From Guyanagaster necrorhizus (taxonomy: Eukaryota; Basidiomycota; Agaricomycetes; Agaricales; Physalacriaceae): DNA of 64,000 nucleotides. Both the position numbers and the translations under genes were made by a program. Position 1 is the stretch's first letter. Each line of letters begins with the position of its first letter. The notes below the pieces were generated by a model. It searched no databases. It had not been told where the DNA came from and was given only the letters and a program-made list of their open reading frames with translations. Shown piece by piece: positions 21,111-32,985 of the stretch. Location of the stretch: assembly GCF_019112545.1 (NCBI RefSeq), contig NW_025064925.1, forward strand, positions 32,855 to 96,854, read 5' to 3'.

Positions 21111-23526
21111 GTGCAGTGTATGCATCTAGCTCTAAAATTTGCAGATTTTATATAATACATTCACATAAGCTGAGGTTTGTATGGCTAGCCATTCAAGGGC
21201 TATAGCTGAGGCTCTGAGCTAATAGCCATGCTAGCTGGAAATTCTAAGTCCAGTTTGGACTTAGAGTGCTAACTTCACACTGGAGTGACAATCTTAAATT
21301 AAATGGAACTTAGAGGAATTACATCACCTTGATAAAATACTAAGTCTGATTGGACTTAGAAATAGTATCACATTTGGGCCAATTCTAAATGCCATAAGGC
21401 TTAGTACATCATAGTCTAGTTCAGGATATATTCCTATGACTAGTAGTGAAGCACTAAAGACAGCTAGCATCCAAACCAAAAGTAGAAGCAAAGCAGAACT
21501 CATTGGCCCATGGCTAGCATCTCAGATTTGGCTTAGAATGCACAAGTCAGGATTTCTCAGGCACCAAGTATTGCATGGGACTTAGGAATAGGGAAAGTGA
21601 CAGCTGCAGTGCTTGGCTAGTGCCTCTGATCATCTATGATCAGCACTAAACAGCCTAAATTACTGATTGACAGTAACTCCAAGCTTAGTGAGTGGAACTG
21701 TGGAACAATAAGTGTATAGCTGGTATTTGTGGACTGAGAAAGCAGAGCATCATGGAGCTCCAGAACCATCTAAAAAGAGTTAGATTAGATGTTCAAAGAT
21801 GGAATAATGGCCTGATTCTGTGCTAGCCAATACAAAATATTGATAAGACTGTCATGATTTTTGTCTCTAAATTATGACCTGACACTTAGTAAGTAGATGC
21901 TTACCAATCCTGACCCCAGGCTGACCTTACAAAAGATGATGAAGATATGATGACACCATGGCTATGCCTTATTCATTGATGCACAATAAGATAACAAGGA
22001 ACAATGCAGTAACCATCACCATCCCACATCTTGAATACAATAGGAACTGTGGCATATGAAAAACTCACCATAGTGATGGTATTGCAGAGTGACAATAATG
22101 AACAAAAGCAAGAGCACAGTCATTGTTATCCCAGACAATGAACACAATGAGCAGAGGGCATGGAAAGCAGACAATAGTTGCCTGTAGGGCACAGGGTTCT
22201 TTAGACAGTATTTAAGGCAGTAGTACACACTGATGTACTCCAGTCTTGAGCTAAGGTTTAATACACCTGCTAAACTCTCTGACTACCTGGTGTGAATACT
22301 CTTTCTACAACAGCAGACTATATCTATCAGCCACAACCCTTTATTCCTATCCACAAAATCCTTATTGCCTACCTCACCATCCTCATTATACTTTTATACC
22401 AAAACCAGACCCAGACTCAGAACTTAGAATTGGACCCCAGCAGAAGCAGTGCTAGACATTTGTGAGTGTTTAGTAGAGGCCTAACAAAGACTATATTATT
22501 TATAGATTCTGTATCTTTTTCTCTTCTATAGAAGAATGAGAGAGAGTAAATCATGAGAAAGATGACCCACCCCCACAATTAGACCTTCTAGCTCACTGTA
22601 GTTACTCCCTGATCAAAGGCTTTATGTCTAACCTCAACTTAAGTAGCTTTTATTGCTAAGTTATCTTGTATTGAATAGAATTGAAGTCTTAGTTAAACTT
22701 TGGATTTTGGCATAATTTGGGTTCTGGCTTAATAATGGTTTCAGCATCAGAATACAGGTTCTTCAGTTTTGAGAGCTGTTAGTTTTCCACAAGTGCAGCT
22801 AGTCAATCCTAAGTGCTTGAGAGACTTAGTATTAATTTTTGGTGTTTATTGAGTTTCAGAGTATTCTAAGTTAAGCTGAGCACAGTAGCTTATAACTTTA
22901 AGTCCCAAGTCCCAATTCACATATTGCATCCCAGGAAGCAAACTAACATCAAATTAACAGCCTTTATATAATTGTTCTTCATTTATTTGAGTCTGCAGAG
23001 TTCTTCTATTGTACTTGACATATCTGAACTCAACAATATTAGTGATAATGCATAGAGTGATTAAGCTTCAGTAACTGAGAGCTCATTTCTCTTTCATTTG
23101 ACTTAATTTTTCAGCCATTTCTGAGCACATTATCTGAAGCACACCACAAGGAAGTTTCAGACTTGATAATTCTCATTGAATAAATACTTTACTTGATGCT
23201 AAGTCATGTTGAATAAGATTATATTTGCATTTATAGCTTGTACACAATCTGTCTAACTCAGCCTCAGCAAAAGTGAAGGGAAAAGCTAAAGCAACAGAGC
23301 CTACAGAAGCCTTGACTTCAAGACTAGCACCCATATATACTATTTCTAAGCCACCTGGAAGATCAATGGCCAATTCCTGAGCAGCTGGTATTGTATCTCT
23401 CTGAGAACAGAGCATTTATCATGGTCATGGCAGAGTTGAATACATGAAAGGAGCACATAGAGACAATAATATGTGAAGAGTGGGTGGAGTACAGGCAAAG
23501 AGGAATGTCATTTCAGCCTGGGATGC
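21110..23526. repeat. CpG-free repeat-like insertion of unknown class
   Basis: I find no CpG dinucleotide between 20873 and 23527. There is a TATA-like GTATTTAAGG at about 22207 and a possible LTR end (TTTCTACAACA) at about 22312, hinting at a plus-strand LTR, but I found no matching second copy or clear coding domain. Short open stretches (22016-22228, 23173-23415) are unrecognised. It interrupts the SDR copy. Confidence 0.55.
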
Positions 23527-23685
23527 CGACTTCTTGTTCCTGAACTGCCATGGTCAAATCAGGATATGTGCATCCGTATTCCTCCTTCTCACATCACTGT
23601 TCAGTCTTGTTCCGTTGAACCAGCGAATTTCATCTCAGGGACTCAAATCTTGGTGCTGAGAACAACCTTTGCAAGATAGAGAATC

Positions 23686-23708
23686 AAGAGAGAGAGAGAA
23701 AGAGAGGG
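23686..23708. repeat. GA-rich microsatellite
   Basis: A short run of GA repeats (agagagagagagaaagagaggg). Confidence 0.7.
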
Positions 23709-23849
23709 ACTCTGGTGAAGGCAATGGCATGAACCATGGATATCTGAATTCTTGTGTCCCTTTCTCATTGATACATAAATTTTTTCTAATCTTTCTCATA
23801 GGTCACTGTTGATGTGAAAATAAGTTATACACTTCCTGAATTCGGGGAC

Positions 23850-24920
23850 CACGCTCCCCCAATAATGATAAAATCGTCGGTGAGGACGAGAAACCATGGC
23901 GGTTGTGCCAAATGGAGCATAGGGTAACACCAAGGTTGTCAAACATGCTCCTGAGATCATTTTAAGGTGTGTGCGTGGCGATGTTTGGTAGGCTCCACTG
24001 TGCTGGTGGTTCCTCAGGGGGAAGAACGAAATGATCAAGGGCTTTCGCGGTCATTAGCACAGGTGTTCTGGATATCATGATACTGTCTAGAACCGCACGA
24101 ATAGATCGTCTGATGGCTTCTTCATCCTGAACGGCTTCGGATACTACTGAAAAAAGGATAGTTCTATACAGACTTGGCATAGGGTTCGCATCGCTCTCTG
24201 GATCTTTCAGATGCAACAACGCTAAGAGTCTGAATGTACTGGGGAAGTTGTTAATGAATCTTCATGCAGTAGCAGCTGAGATAAAGCGAGCCACTCGCCC
24301 GATTCCTAAGCATTACATTCGCATGAAGTGCGTCGCACATTTTTCCCAATGCATCGTATCATTACGGGTAGACAGTTCAGCAAATAAATGGGACATATGA
24401 ATGACAATGTAAATTCGAATATCACGAATAGAATCTTCCGATGCTATGCCCAAAGTGACTATTATTGCCATCCTTTGTTCTGGTATTGGAGTGGGGGGAT
24501 CCACATGATGGGACAAAATGATTGGTAGCATGAAAGGGGGACTCGTTCCAAATCCATTGTCAAGAACAGGTAGCATCTCTTCCGACGGATTACAGTCATC
24601 CAAACCGTCGATAATAATGACAAGAGGACCCTCATCTGCCAAAGAGGGGACATTCTACATTGCTGCTCGAGAAGCAGCTGGATATGCTCCTTCGGGGATA
24701 GTTCAAGCAATCCCGACACTGATACACCGTCCCCAGCAGAAATTTCGGTGCCAATTCGACTAACGGTCATGCCTAGAGAGGAGCCCCGAAGAATCTGAGT
24801 TTTTCGATACGATCGTAACGAACGAAAGTACCAAGACGGTTGACACTGCCATCGCACCTCGCAATTCAAGCCGTCAGCTTGCTGATGGTTTTCACACGCG
24901 TCCCTCGTAAGCATATTGAC
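23850..24920 (-). pseudogene. NACHT-domain NLR-like relic
   Basis: The minus-strand segment at 24642-24313 reads GPLVIIIDGLDDCNPSEEML, the Walker B region of fungal NACHT proteins, followed by the DIRIYIVIHM.HLFAEL block. After a gap, 24219-23962 reads MPSLYRTILFSVVSEAVQDEE and TAKALDHFVLPPEEPPAQW, the winged-helix part that follows NACHT in agaricomycete proteins. No P-loop or C-terminal repeats are seen, and the blocks are in different frames. Complete members are NTPases linked to non-self recognition. This one appears dead. Confidence 0.75.
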
Positions 24921-25800
24921 AGGGGACTGAGCTCAACAGAGAGTCGAAGATCGTGAAGCAGTTCTTGCATACCTAAGGCCAAGTGGTTAGTAATCTGCTC
25001 CAGGGTCAACAGAACGTACGTAGAGGATCAACTACCTTTTGGTCGCCTTACGTCACGACCACAGCTTCCTGTGCAGGGAACAATGCAATAAACGAAAGCC
25101 TTCCTGGAATTCGACGGCCTTGTTCAGGAGCTTTGTGCTCAAAGGTCACTCTAAAGCAAGAGTCACCTCGGTGCTTCAGGCCATATTTGTAGGGATACAT
25201 AGCCGCATCATTCTTTGCTACATATCCTTCAATAAAAAAGGTGCATCCAACTGTTTGCATAAACAGGAATTGATAAAAGGGCTGTAGGTGTTGGAGGTTC
25301 TTAAACACTTCGTCGCGGCTTGCTGAGACATGCTCTGAAAATATGATGCTGTAGTTGTTGTCGACAGTTCTATCCGAATAGTTTCTTTCTCAACACCTGT
25401 GAAATGTTGAATGATTTCAAAAGGACTCCGCAAAGGATAGCCTACCCAGATGTCCCTTAACAAAAAACTCCAGGCGATATCGGCAGCACAGACAACCCAG
25501 TGTTTGGTCTAGGTGACACGAAAAGTCACTCGTCATAACACGTACCTCTGCGAGGGTTTTCATCGGTACTTTAACCGACGCCACGGGGATGTCTTCGAAG
25601 ATCCAAAAACTACTCAAATCACTATATGCACCAATCCTACGGTGACATTCCGACTCGAGAATAACACAATCAATGGCCGGCCACTGCCTTCTAACATGGG
25701 AGTCCATTACACTGTAACCTAATAGCATTTCAAGGCCCCTTCCTACCATCATGCTCATGATCACTGTATGGGTTGATTGAGGCCAGTCATGCCACCGAAG
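24920..25800. other. Stretch without a recognised gene
   Basis: Minus-strand open stretches at 25048-25308 and 25417-25881 (up to 154 residues) have no family I recognise. They may be the upstream part of the NACHT relic. Confidence 0.4.
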
Positions 25801-26254
25801 ACTGTTGTAAGTAGAGAGCAGAGTAATGTACAGAGGATTATAATTAGCCTCTCGAGAGAGAGATGTTCTACTTAAATACATTTTGTATTACTTCGAGATC
25901 TTTCTATGAGATACTAAATAAGTCCGGATCACGATCCAAGTCAGCTGCTGCTGACTGGCATTGTATCTTCGAGTATGTTCTCGTACTCGCTCAGGATTGC
26001 TATCCCAACAAAGATGAACTCATCATGTTCATTGTGCTCAGTTAATGTTGGGATAGCAATCCTGAGTGAATACAAGAATGTACTCAAAGATGCTACATTG
26101 GTCAGTGGCAGCTGACTTGGACTGTGATCCATACTTATTTAGTATTTCATAGAAAGATCTCAAAGTAGTACAAAATGTATTTAAGTAGAATGTCTCTCTC
26201 TCGAGAGGCTAATCTAATCCTCTGTACTGCTATCTCCTCTATACTTACAACAGT
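25801..26254. repeat. Large palindrome, two arms of about 209 bp around a 37-base loop
   Basis: Left arm 25801-26009 and right arm 26047-26254 are inverted copies, roughly 85-90 percent identical by eye. They share ACTGTTGTAAGTA at the outer ends and GGATTGCTATCCCAAC at the inner ends. Six of the seven left-arm CpG sites I can align are lost in the right arm. Only the shared TCTCGAG is kept. The arms could form a long hairpin in DNA or RNA. It may be the centre of a larger inverted duplication (see findings). Confidence 0.93.
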
Positions 26255-26390
26255 TAATATGCAGTGATGCAAGTGGAGTCCTGTGATATCTTCTATTTGA
26301 TTCTTTGATCCTTTGGGACACCAGAAACCAAGAACACACAAATCTTCCTTATCTCAACTCTGCAAACTTCTTCAGCAAAAGATGAAGATC

Positions 26391-26810
26391 AAACCCTAAG
26401 AGACGAGGCTTGCTCCAGAGCCAGAAGATAAAGAAGAAGGAGGGGAGTGGTGGGAAGAAGATGAGGGTGACATGGAAGACAAGCATGGGTAACCACTGCA
26501 CACCTGTCACACCATAGACCATATCCACAGCCAGCATCCAAGACATGCTCACAAAACACCTCAGGCTTTAGCCAATTGCAGAATCAAATGAATCAACTAG
26601 CCCACCATGAGGGTGCAAAATACCATACATGTCCATTACTCTACTCCACATTACATGCCAAAACACCCAGGGAACTCAAAAGGAAGAGCAGAGGGACCGG
26701 AACAAGAGGGAATGAGGATCCTAAGGCCCTGTACCTCCACTGCATCTTAGTAGTTAGCTTACTTGTTGTGGTTAATCAAATGCTGAGTACAAAAAAAAAC
26801 CCTAAGAGAC
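26391..26810 (+). mobile_element. Retroposed insert with 14-bp target-site duplication and poly-A tail
   Basis: The sequence AAACCCTAAGAGAC occurs at 26391-26404 and again at 26797-26810, flanking a 392-base insert that ends in a run of A (26791-26799). This is the signature of LINE-driven insertion. The body is CpG-poor, carries no recognised pol III boxes and matches no family I know, so it may be a SINE or a 5'-truncated LINE. Confidence 0.7.
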
Positions 26811-27909
26811 TTCTTGGTTGCCGAAAACGTTGATCCCCGGCGTTTTCGAGTCATAGATCAGCGGTACCGACGTTCTTCTCACGGCCTTCCTGAATCAGCA
26901 TCACAAGCCACCGCGTAACCTCACCTCTGGTTTCCCTTTTAGAAGTTTCTTGGCTCTTTCCATGGTGAAATATGTTCGTTTACAAGATCCTTGCTCCCGC
27001 AGAAACGTGTAATTCTACATCGCTGCTGTATTTCCTTCTAGTCGATCTTCATTCTTAATCTTGAGTCGGGTCTGGATGTCAAATATCATTACCGGATCTT
27101 GTGGCTCACAGTGCTAAGTATTTTATTGATCTTGGAGCTTTATCATGACGTTGTCTCATGGTACGAGGGAAACCTAGGCCATAGGAGTCTCAAATGACCG
27201 CGGTGTTCCGTAATTCCCATTATTCTTCCTGCCAATTCTATCGCAAAAATCTGATCGTTTAACGAGAAGTGCGTCTAATTCCCTATCTAGTTTTTAAGGG
27301 TTTCATCTCGGTAATTCGGGAACCAGCTCACAACTTTCCAACGATAAGGAGCAAATGCCCGTGTATGCTCTTCTGGAGTTGAGGCTAATGTTGGTCTGAA
27401 CCAAACCGCAAAGCCATAGAGACACCCCCCCCCTCGTCTTTGCCTATGAAGATCGTCTCTTTACTTATCACGAATCAAACATGTCACCGGCTACTAAATG
27501 TCGACTCGCTTCGGCCTTGACACCGGCCCATTCCCTGACGAAACTGTATTACATGAATTTCACCTTTCCATCCCATACTTGGTTCCTCCTTCTAACTCGC
27601 AGTCTAGAAGTACCGAGGTAGTTGTCTGATGGTGCGACACGCTTCCCTGGGTAGGCGAAGTCCTACCAAATTCAAGTTTCTCCTATGAACCAGAAATGAG
27701 CCACAATGCAGATGTAATCAATGGTGTATCAGTGACTACAATTATAAGCACCTTGATATTGGTCGCTTAGTAACAATAATGGTTCAATTGACCCATTGCG
27801 TTCATACTGAATTTGAGATACTGAGTTACAAGTAGAGATCTGTGTACTTGAAGATAAATGTTTGACAGCGTCGAGAGCAGTACGACAACAAACGAACAAC
27901 ACGAATAGT
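26811..27909. other. Intergenic, 1.1 kb
   Basis: No supported gene. CpG content returns to normal right after 26820. Confidence 0.5.
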
Positions 27910-29212
27910 CTATTCTGATTCAAAAGTACGGTAACAGAGAGGGAAATTTCTGCCAAAGAAACTGCACCAAGCGAGACGGTGGCTTGTGTAATCAGTCATG
28001 AGGCCAATGCGGCTACGCATCCATATGACATCCTTTGTGGCCATGAACGCATCAAATTCCTCGAGCGATGGCGTCGTTGTCGGTCGCAGTAACGGATCTT
28101 CCGCCATCATGGTCAGAAAGAACGGCTTGAAATCATCTAGACCGTGATATCTCTTTCGAATGTACATGAGCTTGTGATGATACAGCGGAAAGAAAGATAA
28201 GATGAAATACCTCACAAATTCAGAAGAATGTAGCACCAACGTTGTATACATCCAGACAGAAAGGGTTGTGCAGAGGAGGGGAGCAGAGAAACTCCGGAGA
28301 ATTCTTGATCTGGCACTTCATGGCCGTAGCGCGCGCGTCGTTTCTCCCGGCAGGGAAGTGCCGGGTTGTTTCAAAATCGATGATATAGTAAGACACCGGA
28401 GCCACGAGGCAGCGAGGTCGCTCATGAAGGACGTGGTAGACGCCATTGTAGCTATGCGGGTATGGGATATGAAAACTCCTTGGACATACACCGGTGGCGT
28501 CCATCATGAAATTGCTTGTGCATGCATCTCTACCAATCGATGAGAATGATATTTCGGTATACAAGAGAACGACTTACCCGTGCACGATATTATGTTCGTG
28601 CATAAAATGTATTCCCTATCACCGGTGTAGGTATCTTGGTGACAAAAATGGACTAGCCGCCTGCCTCCAAGATCTGTTGAAATGCATCGGCGAACTCACG
28701 TCGACAGTGAAATGGGGGGGAGTTGAAGGCACGTAGCATAGGCAAGACTACAAAAACTCGTTGTTTCTCTTCACCTGGAATAGGTATTATTCCAAGGATA
28801 GGAATAGTGCGGTTTCGCGGGCCACGAACCATGTCGGCAGATGATAAGTGCTTCATCATGGCAAGTTTCTGTGAGCCTGCCGGTACAATTCGAAGGACGA
28901 CCTTGACACCATCCTTTATCAGAGTTGCGTCGAGAAGGACAGATACATGCTGCAAATGCATATAATACTTTTTGAGAAACAAAGTTTCAATAAGCACCTA
29001 CCAGAAAAATATTATCGTCCTCGACTTTGAAGCCATACTTTGCTTTCAGGTCCGTGCCATCCTTCAGAATCCACGATGGGTCCCACTCTGGATGGCCTTG
29101 GTCGGAGCATAAATCCTTGGGTTTCCGAGAATGGCAGATGCTTCACCCAAAATAATTCTGCAGCGGTTCGGACATCTTTGAACGCAGGTACGGGTGGCTG
29201 GGTTCTGGCCAT
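27910..29212 (-). pseudogene. Protein-kinase-like gene 1, decayed
   Basis: Exons on the minus strand give a basidiomycete-type kinase fold. The N-terminus is MARTQPPVPAF with LFWVKHLPF. The small lobe has DGVKVVLRIV with Arg where the usual catalytic Lys stands. A GIIPIPGEE loop and MHEHNIVHG|DACTSNFMMD (the HRD equivalent) follow, then YYIIDFETTRHF (the DFG equivalent) and PLLRPTTTPSLEEF at the end. Two breaks are visible. Compared with gene 2, two bases are missing near 29092-29100, shifting the frame after LRPR. An in-frame TGA at 28220-28222 replaces a serine codon just before an intron. It is a tandem paralogue of the gene at 30-31.3 kb. Confidence 0.82.
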
Positions 29213-29299
29213 AATGAAGGAAAAAATGGAAGTTTTCAGTGGGAACTGCCGATCTGTCGGCTTCGGGGACTGGGGACCAGCAGCAGTCAACTATTTGGA

Positions 29300-29990
29300 T
29301 CCCGCGAAAGGTACAGTCCCCAGTGAGTCAGAGAATTAATGCGCCATGACCACATCTACAGAGGTCTGGACATTCTTGTCCGCTCGTAAATCGAACCTAA
29401 TCAGTTGGCTGGTTCGTTTGCGAAAATGGCAGTCCATTTATGATTACTTACTGTCATTGATATCAAATACTCATTTTTTTAATCCCCCCGTCAACTCTGC
29501 ATTGGTCTAAAATGGTATTTACGTCAACATTTCATGAATCAAGGGAGTCACCGGCGTCTAACTGCTGATTTCATTCTCCACCTGGCATCAAGCCTCGACC
29601 CCACTACCCTGCATATTCCCCCGCTCCTTGAAATTGACCTTGCAATCTCATACGGAAGTCCTGGTTTGCCCTTCCGCCTCACCATCTGAACCTACCCAGG
29701 TACGCCTCTAATGATGTTCCATGGGCCGTCACCAATCGGGCTGGGGAAATGACGATACGTCGAGTTTATCCCATTGTGTCTATCGTTCATCGACGGTGTG
29801 TCAGTGATTGAATCAGTGATAAAGATTCTTTGACTAATAAGTCTGAATGATTCATCGTCGCATTGTATGTCTGTTGAATGTCAGATATGGAGATCAGTGT
29901 ACCGCAGGTTCAATATAGATAGATCATCATAGACGTTTGACAGCTCTGATAGCAATGTGATAGCAAATGAAAAATACGAAACGGTCTAAT
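29300..29990. other. Spacer between the two kinase-like genes
   Basis: No gene recognised. Parts of this spacer (29800-30000) resemble the 27730-27910 region, as expected from the tandem duplication. Confidence 0.45.
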
Positions 29991-29995
29991 CTGAA

Positions 29996-31309
29996 TCAGA
30001 AGTACGGTAAAAGAATAGGGAATTTCCGCCACAGAAATTGAACAAATCGAGACGGGGGCTTACACCATGCGTAATCCAGCTAAATGCGACTGCGAAGCCA
30101 TATCTGATCCTTCGACCCAATGAACATGTCAAATTTCCGGAGCATCTCCTTCGTGGTCGGTCATTTAGATGGATCTTTAGCCATCATCTCAACACAGAAC
30201 GGCTTGAACTCATCCACACCAGCATACTTCTTTACAGCAACGTTAATTTAAAATAGAAAAAGAGGGCTGAGAACTGAATACCTCACAAAAGCTGAGAAAT
30301 GTCGCACGGACGTTGTAGACGTCCAGTCGAAATGGATTGTACGGCACTGGGGCACTGAGAAATTCTGGCGAAGTCTTTATCTGACACTTTAGCTCTATGG
30401 TCCGTGCAGCATCCTTGCCCTCGGGAAAGTGCTTTGTGGTCTCGAAATCAATGATGTAGTGAAATCAATGATGTAGTATTTGACGGGGGGTACAAGGCAC
30501 CGTGGTCTTGCATGAAGTCCATGGCCAAGTTCGTCTATGCTGTCTGTATCGGCCATGTGAAAGCCTTTCGGGCAGACATTGGTGGCGTCCATCAGGAAGT
30601 TGAGCGTACATGCATCTCTAGAGCAACGTTACTGAAACCCATTTATGTAGAGAGCATCGATGGACTCACCCGTGCGCGATGTTGTTTTCATGCATGAAAT
30701 CTATACCCTGGTTTGACGTAAGACGAGCCTGAATACGAAGGATTCAGTAGCACACCTCTAATATTTGTCGAAATGCATCGGCAAACTGGCGTCGGCAGTG
30801 AAAGTCCGGAGGGTGAAACCATCGAAGGACAGGCAAGATTACAAACACCCTGTCATTCTCCTCGCCAGGTATCGGTATAGTTCCCAGAACAGGAACGGTA
30901 TGGTTGCGTGGGTCGGAGCGCATTTGGGGCGAGGAGAGGTGCATCATCATAGCTAGTTCCTGTGAACCTACTGGTACGATACGAAGGGCGACCTTGACAC
31001 CATCCTCGATCCGAATTGCATCTAAGACAACGGACGTATACTAGAAGCAAAGATTTCTCTTAACAAAGAATAACGAAGTAATATAAATCTCACAATCGAC
31101 CGATGTTGGTCCTCGAAGAGCAGAAAAGAATTCTTTTCTCTCAAGTTGGTGCCATCCTTTTGGATCCATGAAGGGCACCAGTCTGGATGGTACCGAGGGC
31201 GGAGCAGGTAACCTTGGTTTTCCAAATACGGTTGATGCTTAACCCAAAAGAGTTCACTAGGTGAGCGATGATCTTTAAACGGGAGCGAGGATAGCTGGGT
31301 TCGAAGCAT
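29996..31309 (-). pseudogene. Protein-kinase-like gene 2, decayed
   Basis: This is the same architecture as gene 1: LFWVKHQPYLENQGYLLRPR, DGVKVALRIV, LGTIPIPGEE, MHENNIAHG|DACTLNFLMD, YYIIDF. A 17-bp unit (30444-30460) is repeated directly at 30461-30477, right after YYIIDF, and shifts the frame. Two further stops follow: a TGA at 30161-30163 where gene 1 has CGA, and a TAG at 30080-30082. The C-terminal MLRKFDMF part is otherwise readable down to the stop at 29996. Both copies have Arg in place of the usual beta-3 lysine, so the family may be pseudokinases anyway. Confidence 0.83.
30444..30477. repeat. 17-bp tandem duplication
   Basis: GAAATCAATGATGTAGT is present twice in a row. It inactivates kinase-like gene 2 by frameshift. 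Confidence 0.97.
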
Positions 31310-31593
31310 CGTCGTGGCGAAAAGAAAAGGTGACGGACGGTGCCGAATTACTGGCCGTTGTCCCTTGAAGGTTTACTCGAATTGCAAATTTTACTCAGTC
31401 GAGTTGGTATTTGATCTGTTCCAAACAGCACCGGTTTCGACCCCATACGCCGATGAACCAACTCTGTCAAAATAGCCAACAGCAATCTCCAGAATGGTAG
31501 ACCGACTCAGCTCTGGGCAATCTAGTATCTAAGTACGAGGTGTATTGTGAGTGAATTTACCGTTTGTCTCTGCACCAGCTTTCCCTCTTCTCG

Positions 31594-31975
31594 ATATGCC
31601 TGTTACCTCAGAAGAAATAAACTCTATAAAGAACCAGGTGAATATACTGCTAAACGACGCTAACCAGGACAGCGTTCGGCCCAAGCCTCTAAGAGACGAT
31701 CTCATTGAAGATATAAACACGTATGACCACTACGTCTCAATCTTCAACCGTCGTGTATCTGATTTTCTGCTCTTAGGGCTCTTCTCCGACTCAAAGATCT
31801 GTCTTTGATTAGCGAAATTCGGGCAAAATTTTATTTCTGGATTCGGAAAGCTCTTTCCAAAGCTCCCGAAGCAGTGCCAACTGTGGCTTCAGTATGCAAA
31901 ATGATAAATAAAATTCAGACTTCATACGAAGTGAACCGTTTCACTACGACAGTCAGAAATGGTATGATGTGTTGA
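31594..31975 (+). CDS. Small hypothetical protein
   Basis: Starts MPVTSEEINSIKNQVNILL and continues RDDLIEDINTYDHYVSIFNRR. A second block in another frame follows at once (ALLRLKDLSLISEIRAKFYFW, then KAPEAVPTVASVCKMINK). Either a very short intron or a frameshift near 31770 joins them. The mostly helical sequence resembles nothing I know. It may be a fragment of a larger gene. Confidence 0.35.
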
Positions 31976-32036
31976 CCGTGAAGACTTACCAGTACATAGG
32001 ATGTTGGCAACCAGTGTCATGATGCCGAAGTGTCTG

Positions 32037-32277
32037 TGTTGGGAAACAAGCCGACGACTCGGTCACGGATATGATCCGGACCTTTTAGTCATCGACACCT
32101 CGACGCGTACTTACACGTCTGTTCTAGTTGTTTCTCTTTCCTCTCCTTATGGACTATTTTAGTTTACTCTTAGAATATACTAGAACACTTGGAGAGGTAT
32201 AAAAGCCTCGCAATTGTACCGTAGTTTATACAGAATATCCACCTTACTTCTACTCTTACAACTACCAGCTGCCAACA
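32037..32277 (+). repeat. Possible solo LTR
   Basis: A 241-bp segment has the inverted ends TGTTGG...CCAACA and a TATAAAAG box at about 32197. I do not see a flanking target-site duplication (GTCTG on the left, TGAGC on the right), so the call is tentative. Confidence 0.45.
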
Positions 32278-32299
32278 TGAGCACCTGGCGAGACGGTAA

Positions 32300-32985
32300 T
32301 ATCAGTTTTTCCAGAATGGTTAGCAGGTAAATGTCAGTTCTTTGTCAAGGAGCTTTGGTTTGGGTGAATATACCACGAGACGATATTCCTCACCAGCGTC
32401 TGCAGCGGAGAGCAATAAAAGAACCAAAACTACAATATAGCTGTTCATCCAGATGATGAACGTGCGATAAATCTATGTCCATGAGCATCCTAGTCAGCCT
32501 CCCGAACAAGTCAGACTGACGAGGGTCTTACAAGGAACGCATCAGCCACGAGGATCGGAAGAACCCATGCCGAATTGTCAATGAGGCTCTAGCGGGACCA
32601 CCACGGATGTAGACTGATAGTATCATCCGAAACTATGTGGAATACGCTGTACAGAGTGAGTACAATAGTTGTCATGCAGCACTGAAACTCCGGTTAGTCG
32701 TCGACAGAAGATTAGACAGAGAACAAACCAAATTGATGAGAAGAAACAGTGCAATATGAGTAACCAGGAGTTACATGTGCACTCGTTTCATTTTGTAGCG
32801 GTGATACATGACAAGGCTGCGTTGATACGTGATCATAATATAGGCGCTTGGAGAATATGTCCAACGCAATATCTAGAGCGACAATAAACAGGCGCACCAT
32901 ACAGAAAAGTCGAAAGGTAGGCTCCAACGAAGGCCGATTTGACGGCGTTAGATAGTATTCATATTCATCTGGGAACTAGACATGG
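32300..32985 (-). pseudogene. Multi-pass membrane protein fragment
   Basis: Reading the minus strand with short introns gives AFVGAYLSTFLYG, then NSAWVLPILVADAFL|IYRTFIIWMNSY and IVVLVLLL, which are typical transmembrane segments of agaricomycete 7-TM-like proteins. Stops between the blocks and no clear start suggest a fragment. It lies next to the SDR and near another membrane-gene remnant (34.6-36.2 kb) that may belong to the same broad type. Confidence 0.4.

Noticed and set aside
25801..26254. CRISPR-like or terminator structure
   Set aside because: It is one long inverted repeat, not an array of short direct repeats, and is far too long for a simple terminator.
32037..32277. Complete retroelement downstream of the TGTTGG...CCAACA segment
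   Set aside because: No coding sequence, primer site or second LTR follows; at most a solo LTR without visible target-site duplication.
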